DNA from: Paractinoplanes toevensis
Lineage (GTDB): Bacteria; Actinomycetota; Actinomycetes; Mycobacteriales; Micromonosporaceae
Assembly (NCBI RefSeq): GCF_018332695.1
Contig: NZ_BOQN01000093.1
Coordinates: forward strand, 1-64,000
Length of the DNA stretch: 64,000 bases
Direction: 5' to 3'
The notes under the pieces were generated by a model. That model did no database searches. It saw nothing but the letters and a program-made list of their open reading frames with translations, and was not told the origin of the DNA. Below, in pieces: positions 37,401 through 44,699 of this stretch (position 1 is the stretch's first letter; each line of letters begins with the position of its first letter). A program made the position numbers and the translations under genes.

Positions 37401-38765
37401 CTGTTCGCGGAGATCTGCGAGAAGGTGGTGGGCGATGACGACAGCGACCGGCCACCGCGGCGACGGGTTCTGGGCGCGGCGACCCGGGCGCTACCCGGCG
37501 CGCTCGTCGTCGGCGGCCTGGTCACGGCGTTGCTGGCCTGGGCCTGGCCTCGGGTCGTGTCGACCGCGCAGCTGTTCGCCATGGGCAACCGCACGGCGGT
37601 CATCGTCGGCGGGCTGGCCGCCACCGCCCTCGGCCTCGCCCTGGCGCTGCTGGGCAGCCGCAGCGGGGACCGCACCGCGCAGCGCTCGGTCACCACCCAG
37701 CAGATGGCGGCCGCTCAGCTGCGCCGGCTGCGCTACCAGCTCAGCACCACGGCCATTCGCGGCGGCAAGATCGGGCTGGCGGCCGGCGCGGAGTTCAACG
37801 CTTCGGCGAACACCCAGCGGACCGAACTGCAGCGCAGTTACCCCGAGCTGGTGGCCGACTTCCGCGAACTGCTGCAACAGGTCGCGCTCGAGCGCCGCAG
37901 CGTCGGCCGCCGGGTCATCATCGGAATCGACGAACTGGACAAGATCGCCTCGGCCGCCGACGCGGAGCGTTTTCTCAACGACCTCAAGGTCATCTTCGGC
38001 ATTCCGGGTTGCTACTTCCTGGTCGCCGTGTCCGACGACGCGCTGGTGGCGTTCGACCGGCGGGCGCTGGCCGTGCGCACCACGTTCGACAGCGCCTTCG
38101 ATCAGATCATCTCGGTGCCGCCGCTGGCTCTCGACGAGGCCCGCGAGCTGCTGAGCCTGCGCGGGGTCTTCCTGCCCGAGCCGTACCTGTGGTTGTGCCA
38201 CGCCCTGTCCGGCGGGCTGCCCCGGGACCTGCTCCGGTCGGTTCTTCAACTCGCCACGACGTCGACCGACCAGCACGACGATCTGCCGGTGCTGGCCCTC
38301 AGACTGATCGAGAGCGACGTCCGGTCGGTCTTGCGCGCGCAGCTGCATCAGGCCGAGGTCTCGGCCGACCTCGAGCGGCCCGTGGTGACCGCATGGCTGG
38401 CCCTGGGCGCCGACGGTGAGACGTCCAGCGCGATTTTGGAACGGATGGCCGAGTCGGCGCCGGTGCTCGATGCCAAGAGCACCCTGACGCACCTGGTCGC
38501 CCAGTCGTGCGGCTACGCCCGCTACGCGGCGACCCTGATCCGCACCTTCGCCGACGAGGCGCCGGGCGCCGTCGACTGGCTGCGCGGGCAGGGCGCGAGC
38601 GTCGACCTGCTGGCATCGGCCCGGTCCCAGCTGTCGACCAGCACGGACTCGGCGCTGACCCGGGTGCAGCGGTTCCGCGAGAAGGCGCCGTTCCTCGCCG
38701 CGACGGCGCCCGCCGACGGCCAGGTCCAGGCGAACGGAGCAGCCGTTCCGCCGGGCCTCAACTGA
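34422..38765 (+). CDS. Dual P-loop membrane protein: NACHT-like and KAP-like NTPases
   Basis: A 1447-residue protein with two P-loop NTPase modules separated by membrane helices. Two N-terminal helices are followed by a NACHT-like NTPase: Walker A GAAGSGKST (about 138-146) and Walker B VLPVLDGLDELP (about 212-223), with the sensor VLTSRTEAF. A block of about nine hydrophobic helices follows (for example WALALAMVPVLVAAILYVI). The second NTPase has Walker A GSRGAGKST (950-958), a pair of helices inserted after it (PGALVVGGLVTALLAWAW), and Walker B VIIGIDELDK (D1170, E1171). Membrane helices between Walker A and B are the hallmark of KAP NTPases. GTG 34422 is preferred because AGGA lies 8 nt upstream; the frame is open to 34389. 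A defence or signalling role is possible but inferred. Confidence 0.85.
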   Translation: MRNNSRLPSAAIAVVGAALAVYATSVGVGSPIRWIGFVAATAVSLLGMWFSRSWRARQERTPWDLDIAMTQLADAERNRTEADRRGRDQEASLVKAFWRGQSGRLGPRRPLKLHDDPGTQMVHEFRQLSSRRMCILGAAGSGKSTLALALIEGLLRERQPDEPVPVLLPLAGWDPRSEPLEAWISRRLAELFPVLVASGEQTASMLVSDGRVLPVLDGLDELPADLRTAALARLAGSRLARRPYVLTSRTEAFDQAMESTGYPLDMAILELRPITPRAVAGYLSRHQSADDRRWDPVLLELTSHPHGLLAQALSAPWAAYAMRMAYSGRSTDPAELVDYDRFPSAAAMEGHLLDVWLDSLVDGPRTDVVRRGRARFEPAATRHWLAWLANHMRDTGQRQVAWWDLGRTLPRPLRLGTYAVPLTALLLFLDQRVGVAVVITAALTIPLDQARGPEPRQLTRPALRRGVLRTAAGLGAAVALVTFLTLVLRPLPIRPWALALAMVPVLVAAILYVIADSVTVPVKEPGGTFTEQLHRDRRALWTRAAAAATAAGAWTSAMVVDTLSHRVLTVCVAAAATFLIVAMTGNASGPFGIARIWLALHGRMPWRLITFIAHANTIGVLRSEAGHIEFRYASLQDMLASPQAVDRGPAIEPALARAIVEEVCVLPEVAVRLAADDSARNEIEDRARMILAERPDEVLGRGQEDLARYRLAHNRLVLAVGRPGWTRLAPMYRIVAWLSLSLAVLGAGLRFLPRLGFAVVSAVALVGAAVLLTRALRHRRRLSTSVKRAPRWWDAGWPVLAAIVAGIAFAVPERHAHGPAVLVVLFVVAVCWPLAVVALLLSRPHERVQRRLAGDDPTYWPDAPGTGQLRTAAEQARQDWITALARFGVMPLLRYELAANTDLFSTVLPRFDPSRLGGVSRVDQLVETAATRQLSRYLRDLSSVSVGISGSRGAGKSTVLQRFCTAQFTRTTEDLLLLVPAPTAYDRREFLIHLFAEICEKVVGDDDSDRPPRRRVLGAATRALPGALVVGGLVTALLAWAWPRVVSTAQLFAMGNRTAVIVGGLAATALGLALALLGSRSGDRTAQRSVTTQQMAAAQLRRLRYQLSTTAIRGGKIGLAAGAEFNASANTQRTELQRSYPELVADFRELLQQVALERRSVGRRVIIGIDELDKIASAADAERFLNDLKVIFGIPGCYFLVAVSDDALVAFDRRALAVRTTFDSAFDQIISVPPLALDEARELLSLRGVFLPEPYLWLCHALSGGLPRDLLRSVLQLATTSTDQHDDLPVLALRLIESDVRSVLRAQLHQAEVSADLERPVVTAWLALGADGETSSAILERMAESAPVLDAKSTLTHLVAQSCGYARYAATLIRTFADEAPGAVDWLRGQGASVDLLASARSQLSTSTDSALTRVQRFREKAPFLAATAPADGQVQANGAAVPPGLN

Positions 38766-38806
38766 TCGCGCTCAGGCCTCGCCGAGGACGTGCTGGACGC
38801 CGGTGG

Positions 38807-39454
38807 TCACCGGGATTCCGGCGCCGGTGCTGCTTCCGGAGCGGCCGGTGCTGCTGCGAGCATCGCTCTGACCTCGGCGGCGTCGACGTTCGCGCCGAAG
38901 ATCGGGGTGCCGGGCTCCATCCGTACGCCCGCGGTCAGGGGCCCGGCCACGACGGGGTCGAAACCGAGCCGGTCGACCAGGACCGACACCTCGTCGGTCT
39001 GGTCGCCGGCGATCGCGATCGCCTTGCGCCCAGGCGTTCCGGCCGGACGGGCGCCCTCCTCCAGGTCGTGATAGCCCATGTGGTTGAAGGCTTTCACGAC
39101 TCGCGAGCCGGGCAGGAACGCCTGCACCAGCGAACTGGAGTCGGCGAGGTCGTCGCGGACGCCGTCGACCTCCCACCAGTAGTTCATGGCGTCGACGACC
39201 AGCTTGCCGCGCAACTGCTCGGCCGGGATCGTGCGGAACTTGCCGAGGGGCAGCGCGAGGATCACGATGTCGGACCGCTCGGCCGCCTCGGCCGCCGTCA
39301 CCACCTTGGCGCCGGGGGTCAGCACCTCGACGATGAGCCGGATCTTCGCGGGGTCGCCGGAGCCGGCCATCAGGACCTCGTAGCCGGCGGCCAGCGCGAG
39401 CCGGGCCAGCACCGTGCCGACCTTGCCCGCGCCGAGAATGCCGATCGTGGTCAT
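38807..39454 (-). CDS. NADPH-dependent F420 reductase-like oxidoreductase
   Basis: A 215-residue Rossmann protein. It opens with IGILGAGKVGTVLARLALA (NADP-binding) and has SDIVILALPLGKFRTIP, KLVVDAMNYWWEVDG and VVKAFNHMGYHDLEEGARP. These match the F420-dependent NADP reductase / NADP_oxidored_F420 family, which moves hydride between NADPH and coenzyme F420. It follows a luciferase-like flavin/F420 oxidoreductase gene by 1 bp, so the two are co-translated and may work as a reductase pair. Whether F420 itself is the cofactor cannot be proved from sequence. Confidence 0.8.
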   Translation of the reverse strand: MTTIGILGAGKVGTVLARLALAAGYEVLMAGSGDPAKIRLIVEVLTPGAKVVTAAEAAERSDIVILALPLGKFRTIPAEQLRGKLVVDAMNYWWEVDGVRDDLADSSSLVQAFLPGSRVVKAFNHMGYHDLEEGARPAGTPGRKAIAIAGDQTDEVSVLVDRLGFDPVVAGPLTAGVRMEPGTPIFGANVDAAEVRAMLAAAPAAPEAAPAPESR

Positions 39455-39455
39455 C

Positions 39456-40472
39456 TCAACCCGCCAGGATGTCGCGGACCATGGGCATCACCTTCGTGCC
39501 GAAGAGTTCGACCGCGCGCATCCGCGCGGCGGCCGGCTGGGCTCCGGCGGTGTAGATCAGATCGAAGCGGCCCACGCCGAGTTTGTCCACCGCGCGGGCG
39601 ATCTTGCGGGCGACCGTCTCCGGCGCGCCGATGTACAGCGAGCCGTGCTCGACCTCGGAGAGGAACTCCTCGCGGCGCAGCGGCGGCCAGCCGCGCAGGG
39701 CGCCGATCCGGTCGCGCATCACCTTGTACGGGGCGTAGAAGATCTCCTTCGCCTCCTCGTCGGTGTCCGCCACGAAGCCGGGCGAGTGCATGCCGACCGG
39801 CAGCGCGGTCGTCCCGAGTTGCTCGGCGGCCCGCCGGTACAGATCGACGTAGGGAGCGAAGCGGGCCGGGTCGCCGCCGATGATGGCCAGCATCATCGGC
39901 AGGCCGTAACGCGCGGTGCGAACCACCGACTGGGGTGAGCCGCCGACGCCGACCCAGGTGGGCAGCCGGCCGGACTCGGTCTTCGGGAACACGTCGGCCT
40001 CGTCCAGCGCGGCGCGGGTGGTGCCGCTCCAGGTGACCGGTTTCTCGTCGAGCAGCCGCACGAACAGGTCGAGCTTCTCCTCGAACAGCACGTCGTAGTC
40101 GCTCATGTCGTACCCGAACAGCGGGAACGACTCGGTGAAGGACCCACGCCCGAGAATCACCTCGGCGCGACCGTTGGACAGCGCGTCCACGGTCGCGAAC
40201 CGCTGGAACACCCGCACCGGGTCGTCCGAGCTCAGCACGGTGACACCGGAGGCGAGCCGGATGCGGTCGGTCTTCCCGGCGATGCCGGCCAGCACGGTCT
40301 CCGGCGTGGAGATCGAGTACTCCGGGCGGTGGTGCTCGCCGAGCGCGATCACGTCGACGCCGAGCTCGTCGGCAACCACCGCCTCGTCCACCACCTGGCG
40401 GATCGCGGCGGCGTGCGACGTTCCCGCCGGAACGTCGCCGAAGGTGTCGAGGCCGAACTGCAGGTCTGTCAT
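39456..40472 (-). CDS. LLM-class (luciferase-like) oxidoreductase
   Basis: A 338-residue TIM-barrel oxidoreductase of the bacterial luciferase family, using FMN or F420. Family features are FGLDTFGDVPAGTSHAAAIR, DVIALGEHHRPEYSISTP, RIRLASGVTVLSSDDPVRV and ALSNGRAEVILGRGSF. It resembles the LLM proteins often annotated as F420 or alkanal monooxygenase-like. It is divergent from a MarR-family regulator with a 47-bp gap containing an inverted repeat, so MarR probably controls it. The substrate is unknown. Confidence 0.87.
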   Translation of the reverse strand: MTDLQFGLDTFGDVPAGTSHAAAIRQVVDEAVVADELGVDVIALGEHHRPEYSISTPETVLAGIAGKTDRIRLASGVTVLSSDDPVRVFQRFATVDALSNGRAEVILGRGSFTESFPLFGYDMSDYDVLFEEKLDLFVRLLDEKPVTWSGTTRAALDEADVFPKTESGRLPTWVGVGGSPQSVVRTARYGLPMMLAIIGGDPARFAPYVDLYRRAAEQLGTTALPVGMHSPGFVADTDEEAKEIFYAPYKVMRDRIGALRGWPPLRREEFLSEVEHGSLYIGAPETVARKIARAVDKLGVGRFDLIYTAGAQPAAARMRAVELFGTKVMPMVRDILAG

Positions 40473-40488
40473 GTCACCCCTCCTATGA

Positions 40489-40500
40489 TTGACACGTCAA
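40489..40500. promoter_or_regulatory. MarR operator candidate
   Basis: TTGAC-AC-GTCAA, perfect 5-bp arms with a 2-bp spacer, in the 47-bp divergent gap. It is 16 bp upstream of the LLM start and 19 bp upstream of the MarR start, the expected place for repression of both. Confidence 0.55.
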
Positions 40501-40519
40501 CCACAGGGGGTGGGAGTTT

Positions 40520-40981
40520 ATGCCCGGGTCACGGAGACTGCCGTCACGTCCGGAACTGGACGTGTGGCGCGACTTCATCGAGACCACCGAGGCGCTGCGC
40601 ACCCGGATCGGCGGCCGCCTGCTGCACGACACCGGCCTGTCGACCGGCGACTACACCGTGCTGCTCGCCCTCAGCGAGGCCCCCGGCCGGCGCGTGCGCT
40701 CCTCCGAGCTGGCCGCCGGCATCGGCTGGGAACGCAGCCGGCTGTCCCACCACCTGGCCCGGATGGAACGCCGCGACCTGATCACCCGCGAGGGCCACAC
40801 CACCGACAGCCGCGGCGCCGTGGTGGTCCTGGCCCCGGCCGGCGCCGCGGCGTTCCAGGCGGCCACCGTCCCGCACCTGCGGGCCGTGCGCGAACTCTTC
40901 GTCGACGCCCTGACCCCGGCCCAGCTGACCGCGGCGGGTGAGATCGCCGCCGCGCTACGGGAGCATCTGCGGTTACCGTGA
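40520..40981 (+). CDS. MarR-family transcriptional regulator
   Basis: A 153-residue winged-helix regulator. Helices and wing are clear in STGDYTVLLALSEAPGRRVR, SSELAAGIGWERSRLSHHLA and RRDLITREGHTTDSRGAVVV (the DxR wing). It likely represses itself and the divergent LLM/F420-reductase operon through the inverted repeat between them, responding to a small aromatic or electrophile. The phosphotransferase gene begins 4 bp after its stop. The inducer is unknown. Confidence 0.9.
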   Translation: MPGSRRLPSRPELDVWRDFIETTEALRTRIGGRLLHDTGLSTGDYTVLLALSEAPGRRVRSSELAAGIGWERSRLSHHLARMERRDLITREGHTTDSRGAVVVLAPAGAAAFQAATVPHLRAVRELFVDALTPAQLTAAGEIAAALREHLRLP

Positions 40982-40985
40982 CGAC

Positions 40986-41888
40986 GTGGATGCCGCGGAA
41001 CTCGCCGAACGGTTCGGGCTGGGCCGCGCCGTGCGACTGTCCGACGGGGCGGTGGCCCGGGGCAAACAGGGCGAGGTGTGGCGGCTCGACACCGTGGACG
41101 GGCGCTGGGCGGTCAAGGTGCCGTTCCACCCGCCCGGTCCGGCCGGGGCCGAACTCCAGGAGGCGGCCTGCGCGGCCGGCGTTCCGGCACCCCGCATACG
41201 CCGTACGCTCGATGGTCAGATTTTCGCCCTGGTCGGTTCCCACCGGGTGCGGGTCTATGAGTGGGTCGATCTCGGGCGGCCGGATCCGATGGTGGATCCG
41301 GCCCTGGTCGGCGCGATCGTGGCCGCTGTCCACCGGGTGCGCCTGCCCGCAGATGGTCCGGTCGAGCCATGGCACACCGCCCCGGTCGGCGCTCTTGCCT
41401 GGGACGAGCTGATCGTGCGGTTGCGGGCGGCCGGCGCGCCGTTCGCGGGCCGGCTCGCCGATCTGCGCGACGAGCTGGTCGCCCTGGAGGCATGGCTGGA
41501 GCCGCCCGCCGACCTGCAGGCCTGCCATCGCGACCTGTGGGCCGACAACCTCCTGCCCACCCCGGGCGGCGGCCTGTGCGTGATCGACTGGGAGAACAGC
41601 GGGCCGGCCGACCCGAGCCAGGAACTGGCCTGCGTCCTGTTCGAGTTCGGGCGCTCCGACCCCGGGCGGGCGCGGGCGCTGACGTCCGCCTACGCCGAGG
41701 CGGGCGGGCCCGGGGCGGTCACCCGGGCCGGGCACTTCTCGATGCTGATCGCGCAGCTCGGGCACATCAACCAGCTGGCCGCCGAGCGCTGGCTCGAGGC
41801 GGACGACCGCGCGGGCGACGCGGAGTGGATCGCCGAAACCCTGGATGACCCGCACACACGGGAGCGTCTCGCGGCGCTGCTGCCCTAG
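40986..41888 (+). CDS. Aminoglycoside phosphotransferase-like kinase
   Basis: A 300-residue protein-kinase-fold enzyme (APH/choline kinase family). The nucleotide lysine lies in WAVKVPFHPP, the catalytic loop is ACHRDLWADNLLPT (Brenner HxDxxxxN), and the metal-binding Asp is in LCVIDWENSGPADPSQ. It transfers phosphate from ATP to a small hydroxylated metabolite. Substrate unknown: aminoglycoside resistance is possible, but many homologues act on sugars or metabolites. GTG 40986 lies 4 bp after the MarR stop, suggesting co-transcription. Confidence 0.88.
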   Translation: MDAAELAERFGLGRAVRLSDGAVARGKQGEVWRLDTVDGRWAVKVPFHPPGPAGAELQEAACAAGVPAPRIRRTLDGQIFALVGSHRVRVYEWVDLGRPDPMVDPALVGAIVAAVHRVRLPADGPVEPWHTAPVGALAWDELIVRLRAAGAPFAGRLADLRDELVALEAWLEPPADLQACHRDLWADNLLPTPGGGLCVIDWENSGPADPSQELACVLFEFGRSDPGRARALTSAYAEAGGPGAVTRAGHFSMLIAQLGHINQLAAERWLEADDRAGDAEWIAETLDDPHTRERLAALLP

Positions 41889-41898
41889 ACTCACCGGC

Positions 41899-42174
41899 AT
41901 GCAGGGACGGAAGTCGATCCTCTCGTACAAGTCCGAAGGTTCTGTGCTCAGCCTCTGGTCGAACGGTTCGGTACTGTCGATCGGCTCGACCGGGTCGGCG
42001 CTGTCGATCGGGTCGATCGGGTCGTACGGCTCGATCCTCTCGATCGGGTCGTTCCTCAGCGTCGGTTCGGTGCTGTCGGCGGTCTCGATCGCCTCAGTTC
42101 TGGCGTGGCGCTCGCGCGGTGCTCTCCTGGCCGCCGGCACCCCCGGCGACCGTCGCCGCAAAGCTCGCAAGTAA
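41899..42174 (+). CDS. Small GS/SIGS-repeat protein
   Basis: A 91-residue protein dominated by repeats of the form GSxLSIGS: EGSVLSLWSNGSVLSIGS, TGSALSIGSIGSYGSILS, FLSVGSVLSAVSIASVL. The two-residue hydrophobic/Ser alternation suits a small beta-solenoid or membrane-associated fold, and it ends in a basic tail RRRKARK. No enzyme motif is present. The start MQGRKSILSYKSEGS comes 11 nt after the kinase stop. The last 81 nt overlap, on the opposite strand, the 3' end of an XRE regulator gene. Similar GS-repeat proteins occur in actinomycetes as hypothetical genes, from memory; no function is known. Confidence 0.7.
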   Translation: MQGRKSILSYKSEGSVLSLWSNGSVLSIGSTGSALSIGSIGSYGSILSIGSFLSVGSVLSAVSIASVLAWRSRGALLAAGTPGDRRRKARK

Positions 42175-42990
42175 CCGCAGCGCGTCGGCCGCAGGCGTGC
42201 CCGGCTCGGCGCTGTAGGCGGTGAGGGTCAGGCCCGGGTCGGCCGGCATCGGCATGGCCTCGAAACCCAGCTCGAGCCGGCCCACCACCGGGTGGTGGAA
42301 ATACTTCACGCCGGTGTGGTGCAGGCGCACGTTGTGCGCACCCCAGCGGGTGCGGAACTCGTCGCTGCGGGTGGCCAACTCGCCGATCAAGTCGGTCAGA
42401 CCCTTGTCGTACGGATCCCGGCCCGCCTCGGTGCGCAGCAGCGCGACCGTGGTGTTGGCCGCCTCGTCCCAGCCCGGATAGAGCTGCTCGGCGCGCGGAT
42501 CCAGGAAACAGAAACGGGCCAGGTTCACCGGTTCCGCTTCGAAGGCGTACGCGTAAAGGGCGCGCGCCAGGCGGTTGGCGGCGAGCACGTCGAGCCGGCC
42601 GTTACGGACGAACGCCGGCGCGTCGGTCATCGCGTCCAGCAGGTGCTGGGTGGCCGGGCGGACCTGCTGCTTGGCGGGGCGGCGGCGGCTTCGCGGGCGG
42701 GCGGCGGCACGAGCCAGGTCGTACAGGTGGGAACGCTCGGCCTCGTCGAGGCGCAGCGCACGGCAGAGGGCGTCCAGGACGCTGTCCGACACCCCGGACA
42801 GGTTGCCGCGCTCCAGCCGGGTGTAGTAGTCGGGGCTCACCCCGGCCAGCATCGCCACCTCGGCGCGGCGCAGCCCGGCGACCCGGCGGCTGCCGCCGAA
42901 GTCCGGCAGGCCGGCCTGCTCGGGGGTGATCCGGGCCCGCCGGGAGGCCAGGAACTCGCGAATGTCGTCCCGGTTGTCCACGTCACCCAC
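42094..42990 (-). CDS. XRE-family regulator with MmyB-like ligand domain
   Basis: A regulator of about 298 residues. The helix-turn-helix is LRRAEVAMLAGVSPDYYTR, LERGNLSGVSDSVLDALCR, the standard actinobacterial XRE form beginning DNRDDIREFLASRRARITP. The C-terminal half is a MmyB-like ligand-binding (PAS-related) domain with RNGRLDVLAANRLARALYA and NTTVALLRTEAGRDPYDKG. Start GTG 42990 is chosen from the usual family start; the frame is open to 43047. It is divergent from a zinc alcohol dehydrogenase gene and is a likely repressor of it. Confidence 0.87.
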   Translation of the reverse strand: MGDVDNRDDIREFLASRRARITPEQAGLPDFGGSRRVAGLRRAEVAMLAGVSPDYYTRLERGNLSGVSDSVLDALCRALRLDEAERSHLYDLARAAARPRSRRRPAKQQVRPATQHLLDAMTDAPAFVRNGRLDVLAANRLARALYAYAFEAEPVNLARFCFLDPRAEQLYPGWDEAANTTVALLRTEAGRDPYDKGLTDLIGELATRSDEFRTRWGAHNVRLHHTGVKYFHHPVVGRLELGFEAMPMPADPGLTLTAYSAEPGTPAADALRLLASFAATVAGGAGGQESTARAPRQN

Positions 42991-43074
42991 GCTACGGTTT
43001 CGCCCCGCGGTGAAGGGGGTCCTGCCATTACCTGCTTCGCCAGGCACTCCCTACTGCCCGATCGGCCCGCTTTC

Positions 43075-44100
43075 ATGGAGGACATGCGACAGGCAATCAT
43101 CCACGCCCCGGGCGACGTCCGCGTCGAAGAGCGCGACCGCCCCACCGTCCTCAAGCCCACCGACGCGATCCTGCGGGTGTCGGCCGCCTGCGTGTGCGGC
43201 TCGGACCTGTGGCCGTGGCGCGGCATCGAACCGGTCGGTGACGCCCACGCCATGGGCCACGAGTACGCCGGGATCGTCGAGGAGGTCGGCAGCGAGGTCA
43301 CCACGATCAGGCCGGGCCAGTTCGTCGTCGGTTCGTTCTTCGCCTCCGACAACACCTGCGAGATCTGCCGGGCCGGCTACCAGAGCCGCTGCGTGCACGC
43401 GGAGCTCGTCGGCGGCGCCCAGGGCGAATACCTGCGTGTCCCGCTCGCCGACGGCACCCTCGTGGCCACCCCCACGCTCCCCGACGACGACCTGATCCCG
43501 TCCCTGCTGACCGCCTCGGACGTGCTCGGCACCGGCTGGTTCGGCGCGGTCGCCGCCGAGGCCGGCCCCGGCCGGACGGTCGCGGTCGTCGGCGACGGCG
43601 CGGTCGGCCTGCTCGCCGTCCTCGCCGCCAAGCAGCTGGGCGCCGAGCGGATCATCGCGATGAGCCGGCACGCCACCCGGCAGGAGCTGGCCCTCGAGTT
43701 CGGCGCCACCGACATCGTCACCACCCGCGGCGACGCCGGGGTGGCCGAGATCAAGGACCTGACCGGCGGGCTCGGCGCGCACTCGGTGATCGAGGCGGTC
43801 GGCACCCAGGAATCGATGATGCAGGCCATCCGCGCGACCCGCCCCGGCGGCCACGTCGGCTACGTCGGCGTCGCCCACGGCGTCGAACTGCCCGGCATGG
43901 AACTGTTCTTCTCCGTCGTGCACCTGCACGGCGGCCCGGCCCCGGTACGGCGCTTCCTGCCCGACCTGATCGACCGGATCCTCCGGCGCGAGATCAACCC
44001 GGGCAAGGTCTTCGACCTGACGCTGTCGTTGGACGAAGCGGCCGAGGGTTACCGGGCCATGGACGAACGACGCGCGATCAAGACCCTGCTCAAGCCCTGA
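43075..44100 (+). CDS. Zinc-dependent alcohol dehydrogenase (MDR family)
   Basis: A 341-residue medium-chain dehydrogenase. The catalytic zinc site is built from C40 (VCGSDLWPWRG) and GHEYAGIVEEVG. A cysteine cluster DNTCEICRAGYQSRC marks the structural-zinc lobe. The cofactor motif is VGDGAVGLLAVLAAKQLGA. Resembles the IMP dehydrogenase/threonine dehydrogenase-like MDRs annotated as zinc-dependent alcohol dehydrogenase. Divergent from the XRE/MmyB regulator, and followed 11 bp later by a cupin gene. ATG 43075 or ATG 43084 could be the start. Substrate unknown. Confidence 0.9.
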   Translation: MEDMRQAIIHAPGDVRVEERDRPTVLKPTDAILRVSAACVCGSDLWPWRGIEPVGDAHAMGHEYAGIVEEVGSEVTTIRPGQFVVGSFFASDNTCEICRAGYQSRCVHAELVGGAQGEYLRVPLADGTLVATPTLPDDDLIPSLLTASDVLGTGWFGAVAAEAGPGRTVAVVGDGAVGLLAVLAAKQLGAERIIAMSRHATRQELALEFGATDIVTTRGDAGVAEIKDLTGGLGAHSVIEAVGTQESMMQAIRATRPGGHVGYVGVAHGVELPGMELFFSVVHLHGGPAPVRRFLPDLIDRILRREINPGKVFDLTLSLDEAAEGYRAMDERRAIKTLLKP

Positions 44101-44111
44101 AGGTGGCTCCG

Positions 44112-44519
44112 ATGGAACTCAAACCCGTAAGCCCTACGGTGAAGACGCCCGCCGCGTGGTTCACCGGCGACGTCTACCTGACACCGATCCACAGCGGCAC
44201 CGGCCCGTCGCGGATGACCGTCGGGCTGGTGCGCTTCACCCCGGGTGCCCGCACCAACTGGCACTCGCACGCGGTCGGCCAGACGCTGCACGTCACCGAG
44301 GGCGTCGGCCTGGTCGGCACCCGGGACGGCACGGTGTTCCGGATCCACGCCGGCGAGACCGTCATCTGCCCACCGGGCGAGGACCACTGGCACGGCGCCG
44401 GCGCCGACACTTTCATGAGCCACCTGGCGATGCTGGAGGCCACCCCGGACGGCGGCGACCCCACCACCTGGCTGGAGCCGCTGACCGACGACGACTACCA
44501 GGCCGCCAACCGGGCCTGA
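44112..44519 (+). CDS. Small cupin-domain protein
   Basis: A 135-residue single cupin. The metal-binding motif GARTNWHSHAVGQTLHVTEG and the second motif ICPPGEDHWHGAGAD give the histidines and glutamate/glutamine ligands of a mononuclear metal site. The family includes (R)-mandelonitrile lyase-like cupins and carboxymuconolactone-associated cupins. AAGG 9 nt before ATG 44112 supports this start; a GTG at 44103 is also in frame. It is in the same operon as the alcohol dehydrogenase and may act on its product, but the reaction is unknown. Confidence 0.88.
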   Translation: MELKPVSPTVKTPAAWFTGDVYLTPIHSGTGPSRMTVGLVRFTPGARTNWHSHAVGQTLHVTEGVGLVGTRDGTVFRIHAGETVICPPGEDHWHGAGADTFMSHLAMLEATPDGGDPTTWLEPLTDDDYQAANRA

Positions 44520-44521
44520 CG

Positions 44522-44692
44522 GTGGCCCTCGCGCCCGTGACCCGCAGTCTCACGCTCACCCGATCGCAGGTGGCCGGCGCCCGCGTGGACGGCCCGGTCA
44601 GCCTGCAGGACACCCACCTCGGCCGGCACGACGATCGCCCGCCGGCCGCCGACGGCCTGAAACGGAGAGCACCACAGAACGGGAAAGCATGA
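44522..44692 (+). CDS. Short ORF, possibly a fragment truncated by the IS insertion
   Basis: A 56-residue frame starting GTG 2 bp after the cupin stop. It reads LTLTRSQVAGARVDGPVSL and ends just before the IS110 element. It has no recognisable domain. It may be the start of a former operon gene cut by the insertion, or simply noise. Confidence 0.25.
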   Translation: MALAPVTRSLTLTRSQVAGARVDGPVSLQDTHLGRHDDRPPAADGLKRRAPQNGKA

Positions 44693-44699
44693 TCGGCTC

